The notes beneath the pieces were generated by a model. The model saw only the letters and a list, made by a program, of their open reading frames with translations. It made no database searches and was not told the origin of the DNA. Shown in pieces: positions 17,574 through 29,604 of a stretch of 37,157 nucleotides of DNA. The stretch covers positions 1 to 37,157 of the forward strand of contig JAJXUT010000014.1 of NCBI GenBank assembly GCA_021782655.1, read 5' to 3'. Numbering within the stretch: position 1 is the stretch's first letter; every line of letters starts with the position of its first letter. The translations under genes and the position numbers were made by a program. This DNA comes from Deltaproteobacteria bacterium. Its GTDB lineage: Bacteria > Desulfobacterota > Desulfobulbia > Desulfobulbales > VMSU01.

Positions 17574-18044
17574 ATGAAAGTTGAATTCATCAATCCCTTC
17601 CTCTCCGCCACCAAGAACGTGCTGGAGACCATGTGCCAGACTGCGGTCAAGGCCCATAAACCCTCCCTGAAGGAGGACACCTACTCCTACGGGGCCATCA
17701 CCGGCATCATCGGCATGGCCTCCGACAGCATCAGCGGCTGCATGGTGCTGAGCTTCTCGGAGTCCTGCATCCTGCGGGTGGTGGCCAACATGCTCTACGA
17801 GGAGCCCAAGGAGAAAATCGACGACGAGGTGGTGGATGCGGTGGGCGAACTGACCAACATGATCTGCGGCGGCGCCAAGGCCCAGCTCGCCAAACTGAAC
17901 CACAAATTCGACCTCGCCACCCCCACCATGGTCACCGGCCAGGGGATCGAGATCGCCTACCGCACCGAGGCCCCCACCATCGTTATCCCCTTCTCCACCG
18001 AATACGGCGACTTTGTGGTCGAGGCCAACCTGGCGGAAAAATAA
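17574..18044 (+). CDS. cheX: CheX-like chemotaxis phosphatase
   Basis: This 156-aa protein matches the single-domain CheC/CheX/FliY phosphatase family in length and motif. The active-site helix reads DAVGELTNMICGGAKAQL (about 86-103), with the E..N pair that attacks CheY-phosphate. The N-terminus, FINPFLSATKNVLETM, is a typical CheX start. It should dephosphorylate a CheY-like response regulator. An AGGAAG ribosome site precedes the ATG. It is a single gene, with gltD divergent upstream and a strong terminator downstream, and no other chemotaxis gene is nearby. The orphan rod-like gene at 34238 is the only other motility-related gene in view. Confidence 0.88.
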   Translation: MKVEFINPFLSATKNVLETMCQTAVKAHKPSLKEDTYSYGAITGIIGMASDSISGCMVLSFSESCILRVVANMLYEEPKEKIDDEVVDAVGELTNMICGGAKAQLAKLNHKFDLATPTMVTGQGIEIAYRTEAPTIVIPFSTEYGDFVVEANLAEK

Positions 18045-18060
18045 CCCGGCCACCGGACAC

Positions 18061-18096
18061 GAAAAAGCCGCATCTATTGCTAGATGCGGCTTTTTC
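18061..18096. terminator. Perfect bidirectional intrinsic terminator
   Basis: A perfect 16-bp inverted repeat (18061-18076 with 18081-18096) encloses a 4-base loop, TTGC. The arms run from GAAAAAGCC at one end to GGCTTTTTC at the other, so either strand yields a stem followed by a U-run. It lies between cheX (ends 18044, plus) and atpC (ends 18117, minus) and should stop transcription from both sides. Confidence 0.9.
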
Positions 18097-18116
18097 TCTG
18101 CGACTTACGGCCAGAG

Positions 18117-18533
18117 TTATTTGGCGGCCTGACTCACCTTGAGCCGGGCGATGGCCCGTTGCAAAGCCGCCTCGGCCCGAGCCTGACTGAGATTCTCCTC
18201 CTGACGTTGAGCGGCGGCCAGGCGTTTCTCGGCCCGCTCCTTGGCCCGCAAGGCCCGTTCGACATCAATGTCGCGCCCCCGTTCCGCCGCCTCGACCAGG
18301 AAGGTGATCTTGTTGTTGGACACCTCGCAGAACCCCCCGCTGACCATGAGGATCTCGGAGGCGTTGCCCTGCTTGTAGGTCAAGGCCCCGATCTTTAGGG
18401 TGCTCAAGAAGGGGGCGTGATTGGCAAGGACGCCGAATTCGCCGTCCACCCCCGGGGCGGTGACGATATCGACCGTATCGCTCACCACCGGCCCGCTCGG
18501 GGTCACGACTTCAAGCTGTATTCTCTCTGCCAT
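18117..18533 (-). CDS. atpC: F1F0 ATP synthase epsilon subunit
   Basis: This 138-aa protein is the epsilon subunit, part of the rotating central stalk of F1. The N-terminal beta-sandwich has [20 protein letters not shown] and [22 protein letters not shown]. The C-terminal helical hairpin (about 90-138) is the segment that can inhibit ATP hydrolysis. The ATG is preceded by AAGGA and sits 9 bases after the atpD stop. It is the last gene of the operon before the bidirectional terminator. Confidence 0.96.
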   Translation of the reverse strand: MAERIQLEVVTPSGPVVSDTVDIVTAPGVDGEFGVLANHAPFLSTLKIGALTYKQGNASEILMVSGGFCEVSNNKITFLVEAAERGRDIDVERALRAKERAEKRLAAAQRQEENLSQARAEAALQRAIARLKVSQAAK

Positions 18534-18542
18534 CGGAGTTCC

Positions 18543-20036
<1,494 letters not shown>

Positions 20037-20044
20037 CTAACTTC

Positions 20045-20917
20045 TCAGCCCTTCAAGGCCTCGGCGCCGCCCACAATGTCCATCAGCTCGGAGGTGATGC
20101 TGCTCTGGCGCACCTTGTTGTAAACCAGAGTCAGGTTGTGAATCATGTCGGAACAGGCCTTGGTGGCATTGTCCATAGCGGTCATCCGGGCCGCGTTTTC
20201 CCCCGCCGACACCTCCAGCATGGCGTGATAGACCATGACGTTCAGATACAGGGGCTGCAACACCTCCATGATCTGCTCCGGGCTGGGCTCGTAGAGGTAA
20301 TCCCCCTTGGCGACCGCCGCCTCCGACGCCTGGGCCGCCGGCTGGATGGGCAACAGGGCCAGGGTGTCGGGCCGCTGTATCCCCACGCTGTGGAACTTGC
20401 CGTAGATGAGCTGCACCAGGTCGGACTCGCCGGCCAGGAAGTTCTCGGCTACGTCCTGGGCGATGGCCCGGGCGTTGAACATCTGGAAGGTGCCCATGAG
20501 ATCGGCATACTGCTTGCGCACCAGGCCGGTCTTCCGAAGTTTGCTGATCGACTTCTTGCCGATACAGACCAGCGACACCTTCTTACCCTCGGCCTGGTAC
20601 TTACGAAGCAGCTTCTCAGCGGTGTTGATGATATTGGCGTTGAAGCTGCCGCACAGACCGCGGTCCGAGGTGACCACCACCAGCTCGACTACCTTGATAA
20701 CCTCTCTGGCCTCCATCAGCGGAAACGCACCCGAGTCCATGCCCGAGGAGAGATTGCCCATCGCCTGGTTGAACTTGGCGGCGTAGGGCCTGAACTTCTC
20801 CATCTTGGCCTGGGCGCCGCGCAGCTTGGCAGCGGCGACCATGTTCATGGCGCTGGTGATCTGCGAGGTCTTCTTGACCCCGCCTATCTTGCTCTTTACG
20901 TCTTTAAGACTGGCCAT
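20045..20917 (-). CDS. atpG: F1F0 ATP synthase gamma subunit
   Basis: This 290-aa protein is the central-shaft gamma subunit. It has the conserved N-terminal helix MASLKDVKSKIGGVKKTSQITSAM split across residues 1-24, the internal TSDRGLCGSFNANI segment, and a C-terminal helix (SDMIHNLTLVYNKVRQSSITSELMDIVGG in part) that enters the alpha-beta hexamer. It lies 21 bases after atpA on the same strand, in the canonical A-G-D-C order. Confidence 0.97.
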   Translation of the reverse strand: MASLKDVKSKIGGVKKTSQITSAMNMVAAAKLRGAQAKMEKFRPYAAKFNQAMGNLSSGMDSGAFPLMEAREVIKVVELVVVTSDRGLCGSFNANIINTAEKLLRKYQAEGKKVSLVCIGKKSISKLRKTGLVRKQYADLMGTFQMFNARAIAQDVAENFLAGESDLVQLIYGKFHSVGIQRPDTLALLPIQPAAQASEAAVAKGDYLYEPSPEQIMEVLQPLYLNVMVYHAMLEVSAGENAARMTAMDNATKACSDMIHNLTLVYNKVRQSSITSELMDIVGGAEALKG

Positions 20918-20938
20918 TATCGTTGCCCCAAGTCAATA

Positions 20939-23012
<2,074 letters not shown>

Positions 23013-23013
<1 letters not shown>

Positions 23014-23609
23014 CAGCGGGCCCCCACCTTGTCAAGATATTCGCTCACCAGCTTGGCCTGGTCGGCGTCGGTGAGGTTTTTACGGATCAGGGCCTCGGCC
23101 ATCTGGGCCGCCTGCTCGGCGACCTCGTCCCGCAGGGTCTTCTTGGCCTGGCTCAACTCGAACTGCACCGACAGCTCGGCCTTGCGCTTGATGTCGGCAG
23201 CGGCCCGATTGGCCTCGTCGATGATCTTCTGTTTCTCCAACTCGGCCTGGGCCCGAGCGGTCTCCAGGATGGCCTGCACCTCCTGGTCGATCCGGCCCAA
23301 TTTTTCCTCATATTTTTTGTATGATTGCTCCACCTCGCTCCGCCGGGTGGTGAGATCGTCAAAGCGTTGCACGATCCCCAGCCGACGGCCCTCCAGGGCA
23401 CTGACGATAGGCTTGGAGCCAAACTTGACCAGGACGATCACCAGGGCGACAAAGTTGGTGGTGCGCCACAGGAGGTCCATGAGCTTCGCGTGGGACAACG
23501 GATCCGCCGCCTCGCCATGCCCCTCGGCATAGGCCAAGGCCGCGCCCAATAAAACCATGCCTGCGGCGGCGAAGAGCGCGAGCCTGCCTTTCTTAACCTG
23601 CCAATTCAT
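23013..23609 (-). CDS. atpF: F1F0 ATP synthase b subunit with signal-peptide-like N-terminus
   Basis: This protein of about 198 aa starts at the ATG at 23609. A TTG at 23615, overlapping the b' stop, is an alternative that sits better with the upstream GGAGG. It has a hydrophobic, signal-like N-terminus ending in ALAYAEGHGEA, then a membrane helix (FVALVIVLVKFG), then a long charged coiled coil with SYKKYEEKLGRI. This is the peripheral-stalk b subunit. An extra N-terminal hydrophobic segment of this kind is known in deltaproteobacterial b subunits. It pairs with the b' gene immediately upstream. Confidence 0.93.
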
Positions 23610-23611
23610 AA

Positions 23612-24037
23612 TCAAACCGTCCTCCCTAGAATCTTGTTGGCCATCTCTCCGGCGAAACTCCCCATCTCCCCCGCCAGCACCTGACGGGCCGCCGCGAACT
23701 GGCCCTGAATCTTGCCCAGCTGCTCGGCCTTCTCCGCCTCCGCCTCCTTGCGGATGGCGGCCAACTTGTCGCCGCTCTCGCTTTGAGCGACGCCCTTGAC
23801 GGTCTCGAATTCCGCCTTCCCCTTGCCGCGGGCCTCGGCCAGCTTGCGGTTGAATTCCTCCAGCCGCAGGTTGGAGTTCTTCTCAAAGGTCTCGATATCC
23901 TTGGACAAACCGCTTAACTTCTTCTCCCGCTCCAAAAGGATGGAGCGGATGGGCCGATAAAGCACCACGTTCATAATCACGATCAACAGCAGCATGTTGA
24001 TGATGTGAAGCGGCATGGTAAGGTCAATGGTAATCAT
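23612..24037 (-). CDS. F1F0 ATP synthase b' subunit
   Basis: This 141-aa protein begins at the ATG at 24037, chosen because AAGGAG lies five bases before it; the longer open frame above it has no such site. One membrane helix (HIINMLLLIVIMNVVLYRP, residues about 11-29) is followed by a long Glu/Lys/Ala-rich coiled coil, as expected of a b-type stalk subunit. Together with the next gene it gives an asymmetric b/b' stalk. It is the first gene of the operon. The a, c and AtpI genes are not upstream, so the F0 rotor genes must lie elsewhere. Confidence 0.92.
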   Translation of the reverse strand: MITIDLTMPLHIINMLLLIVIMNVVLYRPIRSILLEREKKLSGLSKDIETFEKNSNLRLEEFNRKLAEARGKGKAEFETVKGVAQSESGDKLAAIRKEAEAEKAEQLGKIQGQFAAARQVLAGEMGSFAGEMANKILGRTV

Positions 24038-24086
24038 GAAATCTCCTTGGTTCGATGATGCCCGCCAGGTCGGCTCAGACAAAAAT

Positions 24087-24106
24087 CATCTAAAATCAAC
24101 TAGATG
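24087..24106 (-). other. Small hairpin in the atp leader
   Basis: CATCTA and TAGATG (plus 24087-24092 and 24101-24106) pair around an 8-base loop in the predicted atp 5' leader. On the minus strand the stem is followed by ATTTTTG. A weak attenuator is conceivable, but the stem is short. Confidence 0.25.
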
Positions 24107-24155
24107 TCGCGCAGCAGCCCAGAAATGAATTATGCTTCAAAAAAAATTACGCATT

Positions 24156-24184
24156 TTCTTATCAGATATAATTTTGCCTGTCAA
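24156..24184 (-). promoter_or_regulatory. Predicted sigma-70 promoter of the atp operon
   Basis: On the minus strand a perfect TTGACA (plus 24179-24184) is separated by 17 bases from TAAGAA (plus 24156-24161), which is preceded by TG in the extended -10 position. It lies in an AT-rich island (about 24080-24240) between alaS and the b' gene, and would give a leader of roughly 110 bases. A second TATAAT (plus 24234-24239) lies upstream without a good -35. Confidence 0.65.
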
Positions 24185-24254
24185 CGTTTTACTCGGTGTT
24201 TTTCCCGACAGTGCCCTTTTTATTTTATGAGCAATTATACCCAGTTCCGCGACC

Positions 24255-26891
24255 CTAGCCGACTTGGGCAGCCACAATGTCGTACACGGAGGCCAGGGCC
24301 TCCCGCAGCTTATCGGGCATGGAACCGCCGGCCTGGGCCATGTCTGGACGCCCGCCGCCGCTGCCACCCACCACCACTGCCACCTCCTTGATGATCTTGC
24401 CGGCGTGACACTTACCGGTCAGATCCTGGGTGACGATGACCAAGAGCGCCGCCTTGCCCTGCAATTCGCCGCCCAAGACCACTACCCCGCTACCGATCAG
24501 CTCCCGCATCCGATCACCGATCTCGCGCAGGGTCTTGGGCGAATCCAGGGGCACCTGGGCGCAGGCCACCTTGATGCCGCGCACCTCCCGCGCCCCGCTC
24601 AGGATGGCCTCGACCCCGGCCAGGGAAAGTCTGGCGGTTAGCTGACCGACCTCTCGCTCCAGTTCCCGCTGGCGGACGAGCATGGTTTTAAGCTTGCCGG
24701 GCAAGTCCTCGGTCGCGGTCTTCATGGTTTCCGCCAGGCCCGCAACCGTCCGTTCCAGCTCCTGATAGCGCTCCAGGGCCGCCCGGCCGGTGACCGCCAA
24801 TATCCGGCGCACCCCGGCCGCCACCCCGCTCTCGCCCACGATCTTAAACAGCCCGATCTGGCCGGTGGCCTCCACATGGGTGCCGCCGCACAACTCCCGA
24901 CTCACCCCGCCGAAAGCAACCACCCGCACCCGGGCCTCGTATTTCTCGCCGAACAGGGCGGTGGCCCCGGAAACCTTGGCCTCCTCCAGTTCCATCTCCC
25001 GGCTGTCGCGCCGGAGGTTGGCCCTAATCCCCTCGTTGACCAAGGCCTCGACCCTGGTCAACTCCTCGGCGGTCAGGGGGGAAAAATGGGTAAAGTCAAA
25101 GCGCAGCCGCCCCTCCTCTACCAGGGAGCCGGACTGGTTCACGTGCTCGCCCAACACCTGCCGCAAGGCCGCCTGCAAGAGATGGGTGGCGCTGTGGTTG
25201 GCCTCGATCTCGGCCCGGCGGGCGGCGTTAACCGTAAGTTCCACCGCCTCTCCCCCGGCCAGGCGTCCGGTCACCATCCGGGCCTTGTGCAGGATGACCT
25301 TGCCGGCCTTGACGGTGTCTAACACCTGGGCGATACCTTTAGCGCCCACGATCTGGCCACTATCACCCACCTGACCGCCGGATTCGGCGTAAAAGGGCGT
25401 CTTGCGGCAGGCGATCACCACCTCCTCACCCTCCCCGGCCTCCCCAAGTTCCTCGCCGGACTCGGACAGGAGCAGACCGATCTCCGAGCTGGCCTGCCGT
25501 TGATCGTACCCCACAAAGACCGTGCCCCCGGCCCGTCCTTCCAGATCGATACCGGAGCGCAGGGTCATGGCCGTGGACTTCCAGGCCTTCCGGGACTGCT
25601 GGCGCTGGCTCGCCATCGCCCGCGCAAAGCCTGGCTGATCCACCCCCAGACCCTGCTCCAGGGCCATGTCGCGTACGATGTCCACCGGGAAGCCGAAGGT
25701 GTCGTAAAGCTTGAACATGAAGTCGCCCGGCACCGTCTTTTCACCCGCCCCTTGCAGGCGGGCAAATTCCTCCTGCAGCATGGCCAGGCCGTGGTCGATG
25801 GTCTCCAGGAAGCGCTCCTCCTCGTTGGTCACCACCTTGTCGAGCAACTCGCCCGCCCCGGCCAGATGCGGATAGGCCCCGGCCATCTGACGGGCCACGG
25901 CGGCGGTGATGGCGCTCATGAAGGGCCGGACGAGCCCCAGGGAGCGGCCGTAGCGGATGGCCCGCCGCATGATCCGGCGCAGGACATAGCCCCGCCCCTC
26001 GTTGGAGGGCAAGACCCCATCCGCCACCAGAAAGGTGGTGGCCCGGGCGTGGTCGGCAATGACCTTGAGCGCCGTGTCGCTCTTGGGGCTTGCGCCGTAA
26101 GGTACGCCCGAGACCTGGGAGATGGCCTCCATCACGGTGGTAAAGAGGTCGGAGTCGTAGTTGGTACCCTTGCCCTGCATCACCGCCGCCACCCGCTCCA
26201 GGCCCATGCCCGTGTCGATGCTGGGCTTGGGCAGCGGGCTCAAGGCCCCGGTCTCGTCCCGGTAGAACTGCATGAACACCAGGTTCCAAAGTTCGAGAAA
26301 ACGGTCGCAGTCGCAGCCCAGTTGACATTCGGGCCGACCACAGCCCGCCGCCGCCCCCTGGTCGTAATGAATCTCGGAGCAGGGGCCGCAGGGGCCGGTG
26401 TCGCCCATGGCCCAGAAGTTGTCCTTTTCCCCCAAACGCACGATCCGGCCCGGCAGCAGGCCTTCCGCCTTCTCCCAGAGGGCGAAGGCCTCGTCATCGT
26501 CCTTGTACACCGTGACCCACAGCCGCTCAGTGGGCAGCTCCAGCACCTTGGTCAGGAACTCCCAGGCGTAGGCGATGGCCTCGCGCTTGAAGTAGTCGCC
26601 AAAGGAGAAGTTGCCCAGCATCTCGAAAAATGTATGATGGCGGGCGGTGTAGCCGACGTTCTCCAGGTCGTTATGCTTGCCCCCGGCCCGGACACTGCGC
26701 TGGCAGGTGGTGGCCCGCAGATAGTCGCGCCGCTCCTCGCCGGTGAACACCTTCTTAAACTGCACCATGCCCGAGTTGACGAAGAGCAGGGTCGGGTCGC
26801 CGTGGGGCACCAAGGACGAACTCTCCACCACCCGGTGCTCGCGGGCCGCGAAGAAGTTTAGGAATTTTTCTCGAATTTCGTTGCCGTTCAT
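24255..26891 (-). CDS. alaS: Alanine-tRNA ligase
   Basis: This 878-aa class II synthetase starts at the ATG at 26891 (MNGNEIREKFLNFF), preferred over a GTG five codons earlier. It charges tRNA-Ala. The catalytic core has REHRVVESSSLVPHGDPTLL (in part), the QRSVRAGGKHNDLENVG region and PSIDTGMGLERVAAV. The editing domain supplies the zinc ligands HSATH (about 565) and CGGTH (about 665). The C-terminal domain ends in VVVGGSGGGRPDMAQAGG, the C-Ala glycine-rich motif. An extra Cys-rich stretch, CGRPECQLGCDCDRFLELWN, lies in the aminoacylation half, as in most bacterial AlaRS. It sits between the broken tautomerase and the atp operon. Confidence 0.97.
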   Translation of the reverse strand: MNGNEIREKFLNFFAAREHRVVESSSLVPHGDPTLLFVNSGMVQFKKVFTGEERRDYLRATTCQRSVRAGGKHNDLENVGYTARHHTFFEMLGNFSFGDYFKREAIAYAWEFLTKVLELPTERLWVTVYKDDDEAFALWEKAEGLLPGRIVRLGEKDNFWAMGDTGPCGPCSEIHYDQGAAAGCGRPECQLGCDCDRFLELWNLVFMQFYRDETGALSPLPKPSIDTGMGLERVAAVMQGKGTNYDSDLFTTVMEAISQVSGVPYGASPKSDTALKVIADHARATTFLVADGVLPSNEGRGYVLRRIMRRAIRYGRSLGLVRPFMSAITAAVARQMAGAYPHLAGAGELLDKVVTNEEERFLETIDHGLAMLQEEFARLQGAGEKTVPGDFMFKLYDTFGFPVDIVRDMALEQGLGVDQPGFARAMASQRQQSRKAWKSTAMTLRSGIDLEGRAGGTVFVGYDQRQASSEIGLLLSESGEELGEAGEGEEVVIACRKTPFYAESGGQVGDSGQIVGAKGIAQVLDTVKAGKVILHKARMVTGRLAGGEAVELTVNAARRAEIEANHSATHLLQAALRQVLGEHVNQSGSLVEEGRLRFDFTHFSPLTAEELTRVEALVNEGIRANLRRDSREMELEEAKVSGATALFGEKYEARVRVVAFGGVSRELCGGTHVEATGQIGLFKIVGESGVAAGVRRILAVTGRAALERYQELERTVAGLAETMKTATEDLPGKLKTMLVRQRELEREVGQLTARLSLAGVEAILSGAREVRGIKVACAQVPLDSPKTLREIGDRMRELIGSGVVVLGGELQGKAALLVIVTQDLTGKCHAGKIIKEVAVVVGGSGGGRPDMAQAGGSMPDKLREALASVYDIVAAQVG

Positions 26892-26966
26892 GTTGTCGCA
26901 AACCACTTTTAGGATAAAATTTGGCGGACGTATGGTTATGCCGGGTGCGCCGGGTCGGATCGCCGG

Positions 26967-27197
26967 TCAGCGCGCACCGCTTTTTGATGCGGCCTTTCCA
27001 AATCCTGCCCCGAATTTGTCAACATGCAACTCGCCAGCGGTTGACCAGTTCTCCCTATCAAACTCCTCGATGAGGACTGACACCCATTCCGGCTGGACGT
27101 CTAAAGCGGAGACGACGGCATCGGTAATCGCCTTGGCGAGCTCCCGTTTTTACTCTATCGAACGACCTTTGGCGATTTTTATCGACACGATCGGCAT
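26967..27197 (-). pseudogene. 4-oxalocrotonate tautomerase-like gene with in-frame TAA
   Basis: Reading from an ATG at 27197 gives MPIVSIKIAKGRSIE, a TAA at codon 16, then KRELAKAITDAVV and further in-frame family-like sequence (VLIEEFDRENWSTAGELHV, DKFGAGFG) to a TGA at 26967. The total is 76 codons. This is the 4-oxalocrotonate tautomerase fold: catalytic Pro2 and the Arg of KGR are present. The usual residue after IE is Gln, so a single CAA-to-TAA change would explain the stop. A ribosome site, GAGG, overlaps the recA stop, so the gene was probably translated as part of the recA unit. With the TAA the product would be a 15-residue peptide. Sequencing error is the main alternative. Confidence 0.8.
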
Positions 27198-27206
27198 ATT
27201 ATAACC

Positions 27207-28226
27207 TCACACCTTGGCCTCAACCGCCGCCCCGATCCCAAAGCCCAGCCGCACCTTCTTGTCGATTTCCTCCGCCATCGCAGGATGCTCCTTCAGGAAG
27301 GTCTTGACGTTCTCCCGGCCCTGGCCGATACGCTCGGCGTTGTAGGCATACCAGGCCCCGCTCTTCTCGATGATGTTTTGCCCCACCGCCAGATCGATCA
27401 TGTCGCCGATCCTGGAGATCCCCTCGCCGTACATAATGTCGAACTCCACCTCCTTGAAGGGCGGGGCCAGCTTGTTTTTCACGATCTTGACCCGGGTGCG
27501 GGTGCCGACCACGTCCGTGCCGTCCTTCAGGGCGCTGATCTTGCGGATATCGAAACGCATGGAGGAGTAAAACTTAAGGGCGTTGCCGCCGGTGGTGGTC
27601 TCCGGGTTGCCGTACATCACCCCGATCTTCATCCGAATCTGGTTGATGAAAATGAGCGCCGTGTTGGTACGGTTAAGCACCCCGGCCAGCTTGCGCATCG
27701 CCTGGGACATGAGCCGGGCCTGGAGGCCAACGTGGGAGTCGCCGATATTGCCGTCGATCTCGGCCTTGGGCACCAGGGCGGCCACCGAGTCAATGACGAT
27801 GACGTCCACCGCCCCGCTGCGGCAGAGGATCTCCGCGATCTCCAGGGCCTGCTCGCCGAAATCCGGCTGGGAGATCAACAGGTCGTCAATGTTGACCCCT
27901 AGCCGACCGGCGTACTGCACGTCCAATGCGTGCTCGGCGTCGATAAAGGCAGCGGTGCCGCCGTTCCTCTGGGCCTCGGCGATGGTGTGCAGGGCGAGGG
28001 TGGTCTTACCAGACGACTCGGGGCCGTAAATCTCGGTGACCCGGCCCTTGGGGATGCCGCCCACCCCGGTGGCGATGTCGAGGCTAAGACAGCCGGTGGA
28101 GATGACCGGCACCGCCTCCACCGTGTCCGAACCCATGCGCATGATCGAGCCCTTACCGAACTGCTTCTGGATCTGCAACACGGCGGAATCAACCGATTTT
28201 CTCTTCTCGTCGGATGGCGATGCCAT
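27207..28226 (-). CDS. recA: Recombinase RecA
   Basis: This 339-aa protein is a complete RecA. It has the P-loop GPESSGKT (68-75), FIDAEHALD, the Walker [16 protein letters not shown], the L1 region of [20 protein letters not shown] (in part) and L2 with [20 protein letters not shown] (in part). It forms the ATP-dependent filament for homologous recombination and triggers LexA cleavage in the SOS response. No intein is present. A strong AAGGGAGG precedes the ATG. No LexA box of the CTGT-N8-ACAG type is visible between cinA and recA, so SOS control, if any, would act further upstream or through another motif. Confidence 0.99.
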   Translation of the reverse strand: MASPSDEKRKSVDSAVLQIQKQFGKGSIMRMGSDTVEAVPVISTGCLSLDIATGVGGIPKGRVTEIYGPESSGKTTLALHTIAEAQRNGGTAAFIDAEHALDVQYAGRLGVNIDDLLISQPDFGEQALEIAEILCRSGAVDVIVIDSVAALVPKAEIDGNIGDSHVGLQARLMSQAMRKLAGVLNRTNTALIFINQIRMKIGVMYGNPETTTGGNALKFYSSMRFDIRKISALKDGTDVVGTRTRVKIVKNKLAPPFKEVEFDIMYGEGISRIGDMIDLAVGQNIIEKSGAWYAYNAERIGQGRENVKTFLKEHPAMAEEIDKKVRLGFGIGAAVEAKV

Positions 28227-28310
28227 TGGCGTTCCTCCCTTGGCCTAATGTTTTTGATGGTCGCTGGCTAATGAATAGACCCGGCGGGGCCGACCCAGCG
28301 TGGGCTGCTT

Positions 28311-29582
28311 TTAACCCAAAGCCTGGGTTTGCTCAAGAAGTTTGCGCCGGACAAGGTCAAGACCGGTATGGGCGCTCACGGCCTGAATCTCCTCCCGGCT
28401 GCCGGCAAACTGATAGCGCGCGCTGACCACCTCACCCTTAAGGTCGAGCCCAAAAAACACCGTGCCCACCGGTTTTTCGGCGCTTCCCCCCTCCGGCCCG
28501 GCGATGCCGGTGACCGCGAGTCCCAGGTCGGCCTCGGTCAACCGGCGGATACCGCAGGCCATCTCCTCGGCGGTGGCGGCGCTGACCGCCCCCTGGCTGG
28601 CGATGATCTCCGGCGGCACGCCCAGGGCCTTGCTCTTCAGGGCATTGCTGTAGGCGCAGACCCCTCCCTGGTAATAGGCCGAACTGCCGGCCACGGTGGT
28701 GATCTGCTGGGAAATCAGGCCGCCGGTGCAGGATTCGGCCAGGCCCAGGGTCAGGCCGCGCTTGCCAAGCAGGCGGCCCACCACGGCGGCCAGGGTGTCG
28801 CCATCCGCGCCATAAATGAACAAACCCAAGGCCTCCCGAATCTTGGCCTCCACCAGACCCAGCAGCCCCTCCGCCTCCTCGGGGCTGACGCCTAAGGCGG
28901 TCAAATTCAGGTGCACTTCGGGGAAGACCGGGTAATAACCCAACCTAATCATGGAGTTATGGGCCTCAAGATGCCCCACCCGCCGGTTGACCTCCGACTC
29001 CGAGAGTCCGAAGATGCGAAAGAGCCGTTGCCGCACCGCCCGGCTCTCCCCTGGCCGCCAGCCGGAGAGCCGAGGGATGACGCTGTCGGTCAGCAGTTCC
29101 TTCATCTGCTCCGGCACGCCGGGCAGGAAAAAGATGGGCTTGCCGTTGTGCACCAGGGCATAACCGGCCATGCGTGATTCAGGCTTCAAGACCTCGGCCC
29201 CGGCGGGCAGCCAGGCCAGCTTTTCCAGGCTTACCCCCACGGCCCGCGCCTGGCCCTGGGCGGCGGTCTCGGCCAGATAGGCCTCAACCTTGGTCAGGAT
29301 CTCGGGATGCAGGGTCGGAGGACGATTCAGGGCCGAGGCCACCGCCTCGTTGGTCAGATCGTCGCTAGTCGGCCCCAGCCCGCCGGTGACGATGACGAAA
29401 TCGGCCCGCTCCAGGGCCTTGATCAGGGCGGAGCCGATCAGCTCCGGCGAGTCGCCGATGGTGGACATGGCCACGATCTCGTGCCCTACCGCGAACAGAT
29501 GGTGGGCCGCAAAATGGCTGGTCAAGTTCAGAATCCGGCCCGAGGTCAGCTCGTCGCCGATGGCGATTATCTCTCCCAACAT
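28311..29582 (-). CDS. cinA: CinA family protein (nicotinamide-nucleotide amidase type)
   Basis: This 423-aa protein has both CinA halves. The N-terminal molybdopterin-binding-like domain (residues 1-170) has EIIAIGDELTSGR, VTGGLGPTSDDLTNEA and PVFPEVH-like elements. The C-terminal CinA domain (about 265-423) has LAESCTGGLISQQIT, YQGGVCAYSNALKSKALGV and VTGIAGPEGG, which in relatives deamidates nicotinamide mononucleotide. It ends 84 bases before recA, a frequent pairing. The start ATG has no Shine-Dalgarno sequence; instead a TATAAT box lies 7 bases upstream (separate entry). Confidence 0.93.
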   Translation of the reverse strand: MLGEIIAIGDELTSGRILNLTSHFAAHHLFAVGHEIVAMSTIGDSPELIGSALIKALERADFVIVTGGLGPTSDDLTNEAVASALNRPPTLHPEILTKVEAYLAETAAQGQARAVGVSLEKLAWLPAGAEVLKPESRMAGYALVHNGKPIFFLPGVPEQMKELLTDSVIPRLSGWRPGESRAVRQRLFRIFGLSESEVNRRVGHLEAHNSMIRLGYYPVFPEVHLNLTALGVSPEEAEGLLGLVEAKIREALGLFIYGADGDTLAAVVGRLLGKRGLTLGLAESCTGGLISQQITTVAGSSAYYQGGVCAYSNALKSKALGVPPEIIASQGAVSAATAEEMACGIRRLTEADLGLAVTGIAGPEGGSAEKPVGTVFFGLDLKGEVVSARYQFAGSREEIQAVSAHTGLDLVRRKLLEQTQALG

Positions 29583-29589
29583 GGCGATT

Positions 29590-29595
29590 ATTATA
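29590..29595 (-). promoter_or_regulatory. Possible -10 box immediately upstream of cinA
   Basis: A consensus TATAAT on the minus strand (plus 29590-29595) ends 7 bases before the cinA ATG, in the 22-base gap after mtaB. If used, transcription would begin at or next to the ATG and give a leaderless mRNA. No -35 hexamer is recognisable 16-18 bases upstream. Confidence 0.3.
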
Positions 29596-29604
29596 CGATA
29601 TAAA

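Noticed and set aside
25500-26861. Plus-strand open frame of 453 codons inside alaS
   Set aside because: It is the antisense shadow of alaS; no ribosome site, domain or motif supports it.
27150-27152. TAA in the tautomerase as a recoded sense codon
   Set aside because: Every other gene here ends with or avoids TAA normally, and TAA is not used for Sec or Pyl; a point mutation or error is simpler.
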